Source: Treponema sp. (GTDB lineage Bacteria > Spirochaetota > Spirochaetia > Treponematales > Treponemataceae). Taken from it: a stretch of 64,000 nucleotides of DNA. The stretch spans positions 1-64,000 of the forward strand of contig JAFLSQ010000003.1 of assembly GCA_022510865.1 (NCBI GenBank), read 5' to 3'. A model generated the notes under the pieces. The model was given only the letters and a program-made list of their open reading frames with translations, did no database searches and had not been told where the DNA came from. Positions 51,046 through 60,684 of the stretch are shown piece by piece (position 1 is the first letter of the stretch; every line of letters starts with the position of its first letter). A program made the translations under genes and the position numbers.

Positions 51046-51918
51046 CTAGAGCATCACCTTGCGCAGCTCGTACTCAACAATGTCCGTCGCGCCAAGGCTC
51101 TGGAGTTTTGGCAGCAAAGTCGGCACCTCTGATTTTCTGACCGCAATTTTGATTGCATAGCCGCCTCCGCCAAAAAGCGGGCTTACAGTGGGGCTTTTCA
51201 TGCTGGGCAGTCCGTTAATCAGATTGTCGAACTTGTCCTGGGCGCAGTTCATCTCTAGCATGACGCGGCTTCTGGCGTTCAGGACGGTCTCAAAAAGCAT
51301 TTTAAGCTCAAGGATTTTCTGCCTTTTTCCGTCATCCGCCATTGCGTTTTTGGATGCGTACATTCTTGTGGATGATTCCATGAGCGTGTCAACGATTTTC
51401 AGGCGGTTCGCTTTCAAAGACGAGCCGGTTGAGGTGTTGTCTATCAGAATCTGCGCGATTGAGTCATCGGTGTCCTGCACAAAACCTTCGGAAGTGCCCC
51501 AGGTGCGGAAAATCGTACCTTGAATCTTTTTTTCCGCAACCCATTTACGGCTCAAATTCTGGTATTCCGTCGCGATTGTGACGGGATTCTCAAGCAGGCG
51601 GTCAAAATCACGGGTCTCCGGAATGGCCGCGACAATCCGCACGCCGTCAAATCCAAGATCCATAATCTCCACGACATCATTCTCAACGCCGTTCTCGTAA
51701 ACCCAGTCCTTGCCGGAAAATCCCACATCCGCCTTGCCGCCCGCAAGCAGAAGGCTTGTAATCTGCGGCTTCACCACCTGAAAGGCAAGGTCATCCTGAT
51801 TTGTGGTGGGAAAATACGTTCTGTCCGGCAGATGGATTGAGATGCCGACATCGCTTAGAAGCTCGTAGACAGACTCGTAAATTCTTCCTTTTGCAAGCAA
51901 AATTTTTAACTTTTCCAT
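51046..51918 (-). CDS. hisG: ATP phosphoribosyltransferase, long form
   Basis: A 290-residue first enzyme of histidine synthesis. Catalytic domain motifs: ILLAKGRIYESVYELL, DVGFSGKDWVYENG, ATEYQNLSRKWV, and the PRPP loop DNTSTGSSLKANRLKIVDTL. Residues about 215-290 form the ACT-like regulatory domain that binds histidine. The start is ATG 51918, 6 bases after a -10 TATACT, with no Shine-Dalgarno. Feedback inhibition by histidine is expected from the long form. Confidence 0.95.
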   Translation of the reverse strand: MEKLKILLAKGRIYESVYELLSDVGISIHLPDRTYFPTTNQDDLAFQVVKPQITSLLLAGGKADVGFSGKDWVYENGVENDVVEIMDLGFDGVRIVAAIPETRDFDRLLENPVTIATEYQNLSRKWVAEKKIQGTIFRTWGTSEGFVQDTDDSIAQILIDNTSTGSSLKANRLKIVDTLMESSTRMYASKNAMADDGKRQKILELKMLFETVLNARSRVMLEMNCAQDKFDNLINGLPSMKSPTVSPLFGGGGYAIKIAVRKSEVPTLLPKLQSLGATDIVEYELRKVML

Positions 51919-51924
51919 AGTCAC

Positions 51925-51953
51925 AGTATAGAGGAGAAACTGATTGTTGACAA
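51925..51953 (-). promoter_or_regulatory. hisG promoter, leaderless geometry
   Basis: Minus strand TTGTCA (51948-51953), 17-bp spacer and TATACT (51925-51930). The ATG follows six bases later. The -35 overlaps the divergent promoter's -35. Confidence 0.65.
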
Positions 51954-51974
51954 TCATCATAAAAGTGCTATAAC
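51947..51974 (+). promoter_or_regulatory. SGNH hydrolase promoter, overlapping hisG promoter
   Basis: TTGACA (51947-51952), 16-bp spacer and TATAAC (51969-51974), seven bases before the ATG. Shares five bases of its -35 with the divergent hisG promoter, so only one polymerase can occupy the site at a time. Confidence 0.65.
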
Positions 51975-51981
51975 TGTACTT

Positions 51982-52698
51982 ATGGAGAACGGAATAAATT
52001 CAATCGCGGTATTCGGGGACTCAATCCTCAAAGGCGCGGTCACTGGAACAAACAGCGGACACCTGTTTGATATAATCGCGGAGAACAGCCTTGCGCTCGC
52101 ACAGAGAACCCTTGGATTCGAGCTGAACAATCAGTCTGTTTTCGGGAACATAATCTCAAAGGCACAGAGAAAATTCGCAAAAATGATGGAGCGCGGCGAG
52201 CGTTTTGACCTTGGCATAATTGAGTCGGGCGGAAACGACTGCGACTACGACTGGCCGCCGGTCAGCGAAAATCCGTTTCCTGCGGACATCTCGCACAAGC
52301 CGCGCACAACGCTCAGCGATTTTATCCGCATAATCGATGAGATGACTTCGGTCATGCGCGGGAATAAAATCACCCCGCTTCTGATGACAATGCCGCCTCT
52401 TGTGCCCGACTGGTGGTTCGAGCACATCTGCGCTGGAAACAATCGGGATAACATCCTCAGATTTCTGGACGGAAATCCGCACAAACTTTATGAGAATCAC
52501 GAGCGTTACAACATCGCCATTGTGGATTTTGCGAGGAGCGCGGACGTGCAGTTCGTGGATATGCGCAAGGCGATGCTTGACGCTCCGAACTACCGTAATC
52601 TGATGTGCAAGGACGGAATCCACCCGAACCAAAAGGGCTATGAATACATGGCAGAAGTCTGGGTGCGCGAGCTTCCGAAAATCAAAAAGGAATTCTGA
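51982..52698 (+). CDS. SGNH/GDSL hydrolase
   Basis: A 238-residue esterase-like hydrolase without signal peptide. The GDS block (IAVFGDSILKGAV) supplies the nucleophile Ser, GGND is present in IESGGNDCDYDWPP, and the C-terminal KDGIHPNQKGYEYMAE has the Asp-His pair. Likely acts on an acylated or acetylated substrate in the cytoplasm; which one is unknown. The ATG has no ribosome site and is seven bases from the -10. Ten bases before rnhA, so co-transcribed. Confidence 0.9.
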   Translation: MENGINSIAVFGDSILKGAVTGTNSGHLFDIIAENSLALAQRTLGFELNNQSVFGNIISKAQRKFAKMMERGERFDLGIIESGGNDCDYDWPPVSENPFPADISHKPRTTLSDFIRIIDEMTSVMRGNKITPLLMTMPPLVPDWWFEHICAGNNRDNILRFLDGNPHKLYENHERYNIAIVDFARSADVQFVDMRKAMLDAPNYRNLMCKDGIHPNQKGYEYMAEVWVRELPKIKKEF

Positions 52699-52708
52699 AA
52701 TCAGTTTT

Positions 52709-53158
52709 ATGGATGAAATCACAGTTTATACAGACGGCGGATGCCACGGGAATCCCGGGCCGGGCGGCTGGGCAATCGTTGTGATTGCCGGCGGCATCGT
52801 AAAACAGCTTTCCGGCGGCGAGAAAATGACCACGAACAACCGCATGGAGCTTATGGCCGCAATCAACGCGCTGACGGTCGTGCGCAACACTCCGGATTTT
52901 TCGGGCTGCCACATCACCGTGAACATTGACAGCCAGTACGTGCGCAACGGAATCACCAGCTGGATAAAAAGCTGGAAAGCGAAAGGCTGGAAAACCGCAG
53001 ACAAAAAGCCGGTGAAAAATCAGGATTTGTGGACAACGCTTGACGCACTGAATTCCTCGCTGAACGTCACCTGGAACTGGGTCAAAGGTCACGCCGGAAT
53101 CGAATACAATGAGCTTTGCGACCAGTTGTGCCAGGCAGAAATCGCGAAATTCGAATAA
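52709..53158 (+). CDS. rnhA: Ribonuclease HI
   Basis: A 149-residue nuclease degrading RNA in RNA-DNA hybrids. Catalytic residues are visible as Asp in VYTDGGCHGNPGPGGWA, Glu in NNRMELMAAINAL, Asp in NIDSQYVRNGI and Asp/His in WVKGHAGIEYNELCDQL. The basic protrusion (SWKAKGWKTADKKPVKNQDLW) is present. Start at ATG 52709, since earlier in-frame codons lie in the preceding gene. The C-terminus is normal in length. Confidence 0.96.
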   Translation: MDEITVYTDGGCHGNPGPGGWAIVVIAGGIVKQLSGGEKMTTNNRMELMAAINALTVVRNTPDFSGCHITVNIDSQYVRNGITSWIKSWKAKGWKTADKKPVKNQDLWTTLDALNSSLNVTWNWVKGHAGIEYNELCDQLCQAEIAKFE

Positions 53159-53216
53159 TTCTCAAAAAAAAGTGCGGGAATCGTCTGAAATGAAAAAATC
53201 CTGACTATTATAAAGT

Positions 53217-54218
53217 ATGAGGATTTTCAGACTTTTAATTGCGATGATTTTTCCCCTGATTTTTGCGGCCGCAACTCTGACGCTCACTTCCTGCGCGCTC
53301 GGGGCGCAGAATCCGCAGACAGAGACGCTGAGGCTCATTATGCCCGAATGGCCGCCCCAAGATTCCGTGCGCGATGATTATCCCGCGCTATCGCGCTGGC
53401 TTGTGCGCATTGAGACCACGGGCAGCGCGGCGCAATCACTGGAATTTTTCTCTGATGGCTCGCCTCTCTCGATTGGCGTTGTGAAAAATTCCCCGGCCGC
53501 CGTGACCGTCAGGCCAATCACCCTGATTGCGGGCGAGGAGTGCGCATATTTTCTTCCGGCAGGGCTTGTCTACCCCGCAGAGAAAGAGTGCCTCAGCTGG
53601 AGCGGCGGTTTTCTTGCGGACGCAATGCAGAGAATCATACAAAACAGGAGCGAGACCGGAATAAGCGGCAAGCACATCCGGGATTTTCTCTCGTCGTTCA
53701 ACTGGGCAAAGGCGCAGGATTCCATTGACAGCAAAATCCAGAAGGTGATGGAGGCCGCGCAGGCGGATGACGATGAGCCGGACGGGCAGGCAGGAAAATC
53801 GGCGAAATTTTATAATCCGTGGCTGATTGACAGCCAGAAGCTGCTTGAGAATCTCACTTCCGGCGAATTCAAGGCTTCTTTGCTGAACAACACGAACTGC
53901 ATTGCGGTTGAGGACGCGGTTTTGGGCGGAAAAGTCCTGTCATCGTTCATACCAGAGAACAGTTTCATCGCATGGGAGAAAACCGTGCTCATCAAAAAGA
54001 GCGTGCCGAGCCTGTTTTTGAGCGGGGAAATCGGGATGATTATTGAGGGCAGTTCCGCAAAAAATCTGTCACTTAAGCGCTGCAAAATGCCGATATTCAT
54101 TGAAGAAAAGGCGACCTATGAAAAAACAGATGAAGAGAATATTTCTGGCTTTGAGCGCGGTGGCACTCACGCTGATTTCCTGCGCGAAAAATCAGCCGCA
54201 GCCTCAGATTCAGGTTAA
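53217..54218 (+). CDS. Putative lipoprotein, unknown
   Basis: A 333-residue exported protein with a lipobox ending at Cys26 (LTLTSC). No family is recognised. Beta-rich N-terminal part (YPALSRWLVRIETTGSAAQSLEFFSDG) and a central helical section (about 120-200). The last ~34 codons overlap the next gene by 101 bases in another frame, which is unusual and may indicate a shifted 3' end. A TATTAT -10 ends five bases before the ATG, another leaderless candidate. Confidence 0.78.
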   Translation: MRIFRLLIAMIFPLIFAAATLTLTSCALGAQNPQTETLRLIMPEWPPQDSVRDDYPALSRWLVRIETTGSAAQSLEFFSDGSPLSIGVVKNSPAAVTVRPITLIAGEECAYFLPAGLVYPAEKECLSWSGGFLADAMQRIIQNRSETGISGKHIRDFLSSFNWAKAQDSIDSKIQKVMEAAQADDDEPDGQAGKSAKFYNPWLIDSQKLLENLTSGEFKASLLNNTNCIAVEDAVLGGKVLSSFIPENSFIAWEKTVLIKKSVPSLFLSGEIGMIIEGSSAKNLSLKRCKMPIFIEEKATYEKTDEENISGFERGGTHADFLREKSAAASDSG

Positions 54219-55320
54219 TGCGGAAACGGCGATTGAGACGCTGGAAGTGAAGAGCAAAAATCACACATGGTATTACTTCACAGACCGGACGTTCAAGGAG
54301 ATTGATAAAATCCAGCACGTACCGTTCAGACAGCAAAAACCTTGGACGGAGGCAATCCGAATCTCATCGGCGAACAACACAGATGACTCGAATCTGGAAA
54401 TAAGCAAGGCTTACGCAGTCGTGAACAGGCTTGGAATCCTGTGCTTTGAGGGCGACAAGGTCTCCATCTCTTTGGACAAGACGGTTTTTGATGACAGGAC
54501 TGCCGGAAATCTGATTTTTCTGAATGATGTGCCAATTTTCTCAATCTATAAAAGCGCGTTTTTCAACGAAACAATCACGGAGGATATGTACAGGACCGGA
54601 AAAACCGACCATCTTTTTTTGATGCAGTTCGATGACACTGCCAAGATTTCCTATCCAATTGTGAACTGTGCCAGCCTGATTGATGAGCCGAATTCGGAAG
54701 TCGTGGATTTTGTGTGGGATGGCCTGAACTGGCTTTGCAGCATAAAATCCATCACAGACGAGCGCATCATCTTTTCGTACATTTCATGGAAGCCGACAGT
54801 GCCGCTTCTCACGCTGTCGCCCGCAAACGTCCGCAACAATATCGTAATCACCGAGTCAGATGTGGACACATTCCGCGCGGCAAAAACTCAGATTCCGTAT
54901 AATCAGGCCCCGGAGCGAATCAGAAATATGCTCAGGGGATTTTCTGACAATCTTCCGTTCATAATGGAAGTCAAGAGCGCGGGCGGAAGCTCCAACCGGA
55001 TTTATAATAACGAGGCTCACGGCTCAAAAGAAAAGCCGCTCAAATCAAAAGCCGTGCTCGCGCAAAGCTGGAGCGGCATCCTTTTTGAGGACGGAACTTT
55101 CTTCATTGAGGGCGCGCTTCCGGGAAAGCACATTCTGCGCGGAGGCAAGCCAATCGCAATCAGACTGCCAAAACTTCCTGCCGGATTCGTCTACTCGGAT
55201 TTTGTCATCACCGGCACGACGCTGTACGCCGCCTGGGAAGAGACTGCCTTTTACAACACGGGCAGCAGCGGATTTCTGAAAGTTGACCTGGACAACACGC
55301 TCTACAGCAAAATCCGCTGA
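54118..55320 (+). CDS. Putative lipoprotein, unknown
   Basis: A 400-residue exported protein with lipobox ending at Cys22 (LTLISC). The rest is beta-strand-rich with many aromatic residues (WYYFTDRTFKEI, VDFVWDGLNWLCSIKSI, YAAWEE), a pattern seen in beta-propellers or surface proteins, but I cannot name a domain. Start at ATG 54118 with AAAGG upstream; another ATG is 12 bases later. It overlaps the upstream lipoprotein gene, indicating translational coupling. The two may form an envelope complex. Confidence 0.8.
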   Translation: MKKQMKRIFLALSAVALTLISCAKNQPQPQIQVNAETAIETLEVKSKNHTWYYFTDRTFKEIDKIQHVPFRQQKPWTEAIRISSANNTDDSNLEISKAYAVVNRLGILCFEGDKVSISLDKTVFDDRTAGNLIFLNDVPIFSIYKSAFFNETITEDMYRTGKTDHLFLMQFDDTAKISYPIVNCASLIDEPNSEVVDFVWDGLNWLCSIKSITDERIIFSYISWKPTVPLLTLSPANVRNNIVITESDVDTFRAAKTQIPYNQAPERIRNMLRGFSDNLPFIMEVKSAGGSSNRIYNNEAHGSKEKPLKSKAVLAQSWSGILFEDGTFFIEGALPGKHILRGGKPIAIRLPKLPAGFVYSDFVITGTTLYAAWEETAFYNTGSSGFLKVDLDNTLYSKIR

Positions 55321-55473
55321 GATAACCGCGGGATTTTATCACCGCCCCCAGTTTCTCACGATTTGAGGCCGTCAAGTGTCCTCAAGTTCAAACTGAATAA
55401 AAAATGCCCCGGAAAATCCAAGGCAAGCAAAAATCCGCCGAGCCATCCGCACAGGATTTCCTCACTCTGATTT

Positions 55474-55619
55474 CCGAACGTTCCCGGCGACCTAACGGAA
55501 ACGTTTCCACGCAAAGCCGGATACGTTTCGGATTGCAGACGGGAACGTATCCGATGATTAACGGAAACGTTCCCGTTTATCGTCGGATACGTTTCCAAAT
55601 TCACATCCGAAACGTTCTG
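55474..55619. repeat. Array of seven 12-bp near-palindromes at 22-bp spacing
   Basis: Seven ACGT-centred 12-mers: CCGAACGTTCCC, GGAAACGTTTCC, GGATACGTTTCG, GGGAACGTATCC, GGAAACGTTCCC, GGATACGTTTCC, CGAAACGTTCTG. Their centres are at 55479.5, 55502.5, 55524.5, 55546.5, 55568.5, 55590.5 and 55613.5, spaced 23, 22, 22, 22, 22, 23 bp. The 10-11 bp between them are unrelated. The motif resembles LacI-family operators with a central CG. The period is not a multiple of three, so it is not a coding repeat. Confidence 0.88.
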
Positions 55620-55727
55620 AACTACGTCCGCTGTAAAATCGGGTAAGGGTGAGAAATCGGCTTGGAAATCCGCCCTAAAAATAGACGAAATCCTCATGTT
55701 TTGAATATGACGGTTTTTCACAAAAAT

Positions 55728-55758
55728 AAAGACATCCGCGCTACGCGCGGATGTCTTT
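55728..55758. terminator. Bidirectional terminator between convergent genes
   Basis: A perfect 14-bp stem (55728-55741 with 55745-55758) around a TAC loop. On the minus strand it is followed by an interrupted T-run, serving groEL; on the plus strand the stem ends in four T. Confidence 0.8.
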
Positions 55759-55799
55759 TCGGCGTTCAGTTTTTTCTGCGGCTATGCGCAGAAATCCTG

Positions 55800-57431
<1,632 letters not shown>

Positions 57432-57581
57432 TTATTCTCCTTATAACTTCTGCCGCAAGCAAAACCGTCTGCAAGCAAAAGCATCATCCATTTGTTATTT
57501 CTTAAAGATATAAAAAATTTGAGTTATCGGCAACAAAAATCGTTCTTTTCGTTCGTAAAAAACTGTGATATTATGTGTACT

Positions 57582-58832
57582 ATGAAACGAGTTCTTATCG
57601 CAGACAGTCATCCGTTGTTCCGTGATTATCTTAAGCAAAAACTCACAGAAGTGAACATTGATGTGGTGGTCTCGCAGGAAAACCGGGATTTGCAGACAAA
57701 ACTCATCACAAGCCTGCCAAATCTCATTATCCTTGATTTTAATGACGAGCACTCGGATGAGATTGAATTCCTTGAGCAGAAAGTGAAAGACACGAACACC
57801 GTGGGCATTCCCGTAATCATAACAGGGCCAAAGGCAGATCCATCGAACATCGCGCCGCTCACAAAATTCGGCGTGATAAAATATTTTGAGAAACCTGTGA
57901 AACTTGACGTGTTCTTCAACGCAATCAATAAAATTCTGCGCACAACCCTGCTGATGGATGACACCGCCTGCGTCCTTGACTTGCACAGAAGCGACAGCAT
58001 CATTTTTGTGGAGATTGCGCTCGGCCTGAACCGCGACAAAATATCTCTGATGCAGTTCAAGCTTGCGGAGATGATTGAGAACGAGGGAATGGAGAATCCC
58101 AAAATCATCGTCATGCTCACAAGCCTTGATTTTACTTTCGCGGACGGCTACAACGTGGAGTTTATGATTGAGAACATCCTCGCGTGCCCGGGAGTCCAGC
58201 AGAAAAATCTGAAACTGCTTTCCACAAGCGATTTTATCCGCGATTTTATTGACGGCCACAAAGAATACTCAGGGATTGAGGTGGCGTCCGCGCTCCCCAA
58301 ACTTCTGAACGGACTGATTGGCGCGGGCGGCGAGAACACAAGCGTCTCTGATTTCATTGCGAAGCAGATTCTCACATCAAAATCCAAGCCTGATGATTCC
58401 GGCTCAATCGCAACAAAATTCACGTCCGATGAAATGTACAAGACCGGCAAGGTGAAAGACGGCAGCGTTCTGTCAATCGCAATAATAGACAGTGATGAGA
58501 ACAACCTGCAATACACCAAGCAGATTTTTGAGGCAATCGGCGCGACTGTAGAGACGTTCACGAAAGGCCAGGAATTTTCTGACAACTACATTGACGGAAA
58601 ATACACCCTTGTGATTCTGGATGTTTTCCTTGAGGACAAAACCGGAATATCCCTGCTCAAATACATAAAAAGCAGGCCGTACAGTCCGCCGGTCATCGTC
58701 TATTCGCCAAGCTCGCAGAAAGACATTGTGTCGCAGTGCCTTCAGCTGGGCGCAACAAATTATCTGCTGAAGCCGCAAAAACCCAAGGTGCTCGTCAGAA
58801 AAACTCTTTCTGTCCTGCATTTTTCGGAATAA
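57582..58832 (+). CDS. Double-receiver response regulator-like protein
   Basis: A 416-residue protein with two REC domains flanking a middle region. REC1 (about 1-118): RVLIADSHPLFRD, LIILDFND (phospho-Asp), YFEKPV. Middle (about 125-290): an unassigned alpha/beta region (MLTSLDFTFADGYNVEFMIENIL). REC2 (about 300-416): SIAIIDSDENNLQYTKQIF, LVILDVFLEDKTGISLLKYIK, VIVYSPSSQKD, LLKPQKP. No DNA-binding or enzymatic output is visible, so it may be a phosphorelay hub or sink. A TATTAT -10 ends seven bases before the ATG and no Shine-Dalgarno is present. Confidence 0.85.
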   Translation: MKRVLIADSHPLFRDYLKQKLTEVNIDVVVSQENRDLQTKLITSLPNLIILDFNDEHSDEIEFLEQKVKDTNTVGIPVIITGPKADPSNIAPLTKFGVIKYFEKPVKLDVFFNAINKILRTTLLMDDTACVLDLHRSDSIIFVEIALGLNRDKISLMQFKLAEMIENEGMENPKIIVMLTSLDFTFADGYNVEFMIENILACPGVQQKNLKLLSTSDFIRDFIDGHKEYSGIEVASALPKLLNGLIGAGGENTSVSDFIAKQILTSKSKPDDSGSIATKFTSDEMYKTGKVKDGSVLSIAIIDSDENNLQYTKQIFEAIGATVETFTKGQEFSDNYIDGKYTLVILDVFLEDKTGISLLKYIKSRPYSPPVIVYSPSSQKDIVSQCLQLGATNYLLKPQKPKVLVRKTLSVLHFSE

Positions 58833-58971
58833 AATCAGGTGGGGAAATCTGCTGAATATTTCGGATTTCCATGCAGATTCTGCGGCGAACATTTGCCGTG
58901 GGCGCGTTCCAGTTTTCGGATGCGGCAAAAAAATCCGGGAATTCCGCTGACTTTTTAATTTGGGAGAGACG

Positions 58972-59835
58972 ATGAAAATCAACCTGCACACTCACACACT
59001 CTGGTGCGACGGCAACAATTCCGTGGAGGACAATGCGCTCGCCGCAATTGAGCGCGGGTTTGACGTGCTCGGCTTTTCGGGGCACAGTATGCATCCGTTC
59101 GCGGGCAGCTGGCACATCGCACCAAGAGATTTCGCTGATTACGAGGCCGAGGTTCTGAAAATCCGCGAGAAATATAAGGATAAAATCCAGATTCTCCTTG
59201 GTTATGAGGCGGATTATTTTCCCGGCGTCACAGTGCCATCAAAAGCGGCGTACAAGGCGCACGGCCTCAATCCCGATTATCTGATTGGCTCGGTTCATTA
59301 CGTGCTCAGCGAGCGCGGGCATTACACCGTGGACAGTTACGTTGAGCGCGTGCGCGAGAATCTGATTCGGCTGTACGGCAAGGAAAATCACGGGATGGAA
59401 GCGGTGGACGGCCGCCTTGCAGTCTGCGAATATTTTTCTGCCCAGCGTGAGATGCTCGCGAAAGGCGATTTTGAGATTCTTGGCCACGCGGATGTAATCA
59501 GGAAACGAAACGGCATCCTGAAATTTTTTGATGAGAGCGACACTTGGTACGCTGACGAGCTGAAAGCCACTGCGGACGCAGCCGCAAAAGCCGGCGTGAT
59601 TGTGGAAATAAATTCCGGCGGGATTGCCCGCCAAGCCCTGGATGATTTTTACCCTTCCGAGCAGTTTCTTGCGCTTTTGTTCGAGCGCAAGGTTCCGGTT
59701 CTTGTAAGCTCGGACTCGCACAGCACAGACACCCTTGACTTTGCGTTCGGGCGCGCCGTCACGCAGGCAAAAAAAATCGGATACAAAGAGCTGGTTTATC
59801 CGCTTGGGGGCAGGACAGTCGCCGTAAAAATATAA
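58972..59835 (+). CDS. PHP-domain phosphatase, probable histidinol-phosphatase
   Basis: A 287-residue PHP-family phosphoesterase of the HisK type, which removes phosphate from L-histidinol phosphate. Metal-binding motifs: NLHTHTLWCDGNNSVED, GFSGHSMHPF, LGYEADYFPG, LIGSVHYVL, LGHADVI and SSDSHSTD near the C-terminus. Start at ATG 58972 with GGGAG upstream. The presence of hisG, hisB, hisD and hisA-I-E in the window fits a histidine role, since HisB here lacks the phosphatase domain, but broader PHP roles are possible. Confidence 0.85.
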   Translation: MKINLHTHTLWCDGNNSVEDNALAAIERGFDVLGFSGHSMHPFAGSWHIAPRDFADYEAEVLKIREKYKDKIQILLGYEADYFPGVTVPSKAAYKAHGLNPDYLIGSVHYVLSERGHYTVDSYVERVRENLIRLYGKENHGMEAVDGRLAVCEYFSAQREMLAKGDFEILGHADVIRKRNGILKFFDESDTWYADELKATADAAAKAGVIVEINSGGIARQALDDFYPSEQFLALLFERKVPVLVSSDSHSTDTLDFAFGRAVTQAKKIGYKELVYPLGGRTVAVKI

Positions 59836-59877
59836 AATCCGCCGCACGACCATGCAAACTGGCGCACAGCGGATTTT
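59834..59877. terminator. Bidirectional terminator candidate
   Basis: AAAATCCGC (59834-59842) pairs with GCGGATTTT (59869-59877) across a 26-base loop, between the convergent PHP and TraR/DksA genes. The A/T ends give U-tracts in both directions; the large loop lowers confidence. Confidence 0.5.
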
Positions 59878-59920
59878 CTTGCAGTTTCCGGCAAAAAATC
59901 GCCCGGATGCAGCCGAAAAT

Positions 59921-60277
59921 CTACCTGTTTTTGCGCTCCTCTGCACTGGCGCAGGTGATGCACATCAGCGCATACGGAATGACTTCCAGACGTTCCCTGG
60001 GGATTTCCTTGCCGCATTTAAGGCATCTGCCGTATTTATTCTGATTGATTCTGTCGAGCGCGTTCTCTATGAGCTGAAGGCGGTTCGCATCCTGAGTGCT
60101 AAGCGCGGTAAGAAGAGTCCGGTCTATAACATCCGCAGCGACATCAGCCTCATCGCCGGACTCAACGGTTTTGACCAAGTCTTTCATATCCTCGCTCTGA
60201 CCTGCCAGCGATTCCAGTATAGTGTTCTTCTGCTCCAGAAGTTTTGTTTTCATATCATCAAGAAAAGCCTGCTCCAT
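59921..60277 (-). CDS. TraR/DksA-family zinc-finger protein
   Basis: A 118-residue protein with an N-terminal coiled coil (LLEQKNTILESLAG ... DEADVAADVIDRTLLTALSTQDANRLQLIENALDRI, acidic tip residues present) and a C-terminal C4 zinc finger (YGRCLKCGKEIPRERLEVIPYALMCITCASAEE). DksA-type proteins bind in the RNA polymerase secondary channel and, with ppGpp, adjust rRNA and amino-acid promoters. Whether this is DksA itself or a shorter relative cannot be settled from the sequence. Confidence 0.92.
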   Translation of the reverse strand: MEQAFLDDMKTKLLEQKNTILESLAGQSEDMKDLVKTVESGDEADVAADVIDRTLLTALSTQDANRLQLIENALDRINQNKYGRCLKCGKEIPRERLEVIPYALMCITCASAEERKNR

Positions 60278-60309
60278 TAAAAGCCTCCCAACGTTTTTTT
60301 ACCGCCGTG

Positions 60310-60338
60310 TTGTCAATCGCACATATTTTGTATATAAT
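60310..60338 (+). promoter_or_regulatory. infA promoter
   Basis: TTGTCA (60310-60315), a 17-bp spacer and perfect TATAAT (60333-60338), with a leader of about 55 bases and an AAGG ribosome site before the ATG at 60400. Confidence 0.75.
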
Positions 60339-60399
60339 AAAATAATAAAGGCAAAACGCCAAAAAGACAAATTCTTTTTCAGAAAATTAAAGGTAAGGT

Positions 60400-60618
60400 A
60401 TGGCAAAAGAAGAAGCGATTGAGGTTGAGGGTGTTGTAAAAGAGGCGCTCCCGAACACAACTTTCAGGGTTGAACTGACAAACGGTCACGTAATTACGGC
60501 TCATCTTTCCGGAAAGATGAGAAAACATTACATCAGGATTGTTCCAGGTGACAGCGTAAAAGTCGCCCTCTCTCCTTATGACCTGAACAAGGGCCGCATT
60601 ATTTTCCGCGAACGCTAG
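60400..60618 (+). CDS. infA: Translation initiation factor IF-1
   Basis: A 72-residue OB-fold protein that occupies the ribosomal A site during initiation. The sequence matches the family along its length: [66 protein letters not shown]. It has its own promoter and terminator. Confidence 0.97.
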   Translation: MAKEEAIEVEGVVKEALPNTTFRVELTNGHVITAHLSGKMRKHYIRIVPGDSVKVALSPYDLNKGRIIFRER

Positions 60619-60640
60619 GCAAAGCAAATTTTTATGCTGG

Positions 60641-60668
60641 AAGGCTTCCGGGAAAGGAAGCCTTTTTT
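60641..60668 (+). terminator. infA terminator
   Basis: AAGGCTTCC (60641-60649) pairs with GGAAGCCTT (60655-60663) around a 5-base loop, then a six-T run (60663-60668). Confidence 0.9.
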
Positions 60669-60684
60669 AATGTGAGGTGATTGC

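Larger units (their letters stand above)
55321..55799. other. Convergent intergenic region with palindrome array
   Basis: No gene is supported in these 479 bases between the convergent lipoprotein and groEL genes. Short open frames exist on both strands but show no family signature and run across the repeats. The region contains seven regularly spaced near-palindromes (55474-55619) and a bidirectional terminator (55728-55758). Confidence 0.75.

Noticed and set aside
55452..55463. Possible eighth array element (GGATTTCC core, 22 bp left of the first motif)
   Set aside because: It is in register but lacks the ACGT core, so it was not counted.
55440..55640. CRISPR array
   Set aside because: Repeats are only 12 bp, spacers 10-11 bp, and no cas genes are present.
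55356..55721. Open frames on both strands across the palindrome array
   Set aside because: The 22-bp period is not a multiple of three and the translated text has no conserved features; the frames are explained by the repeats.
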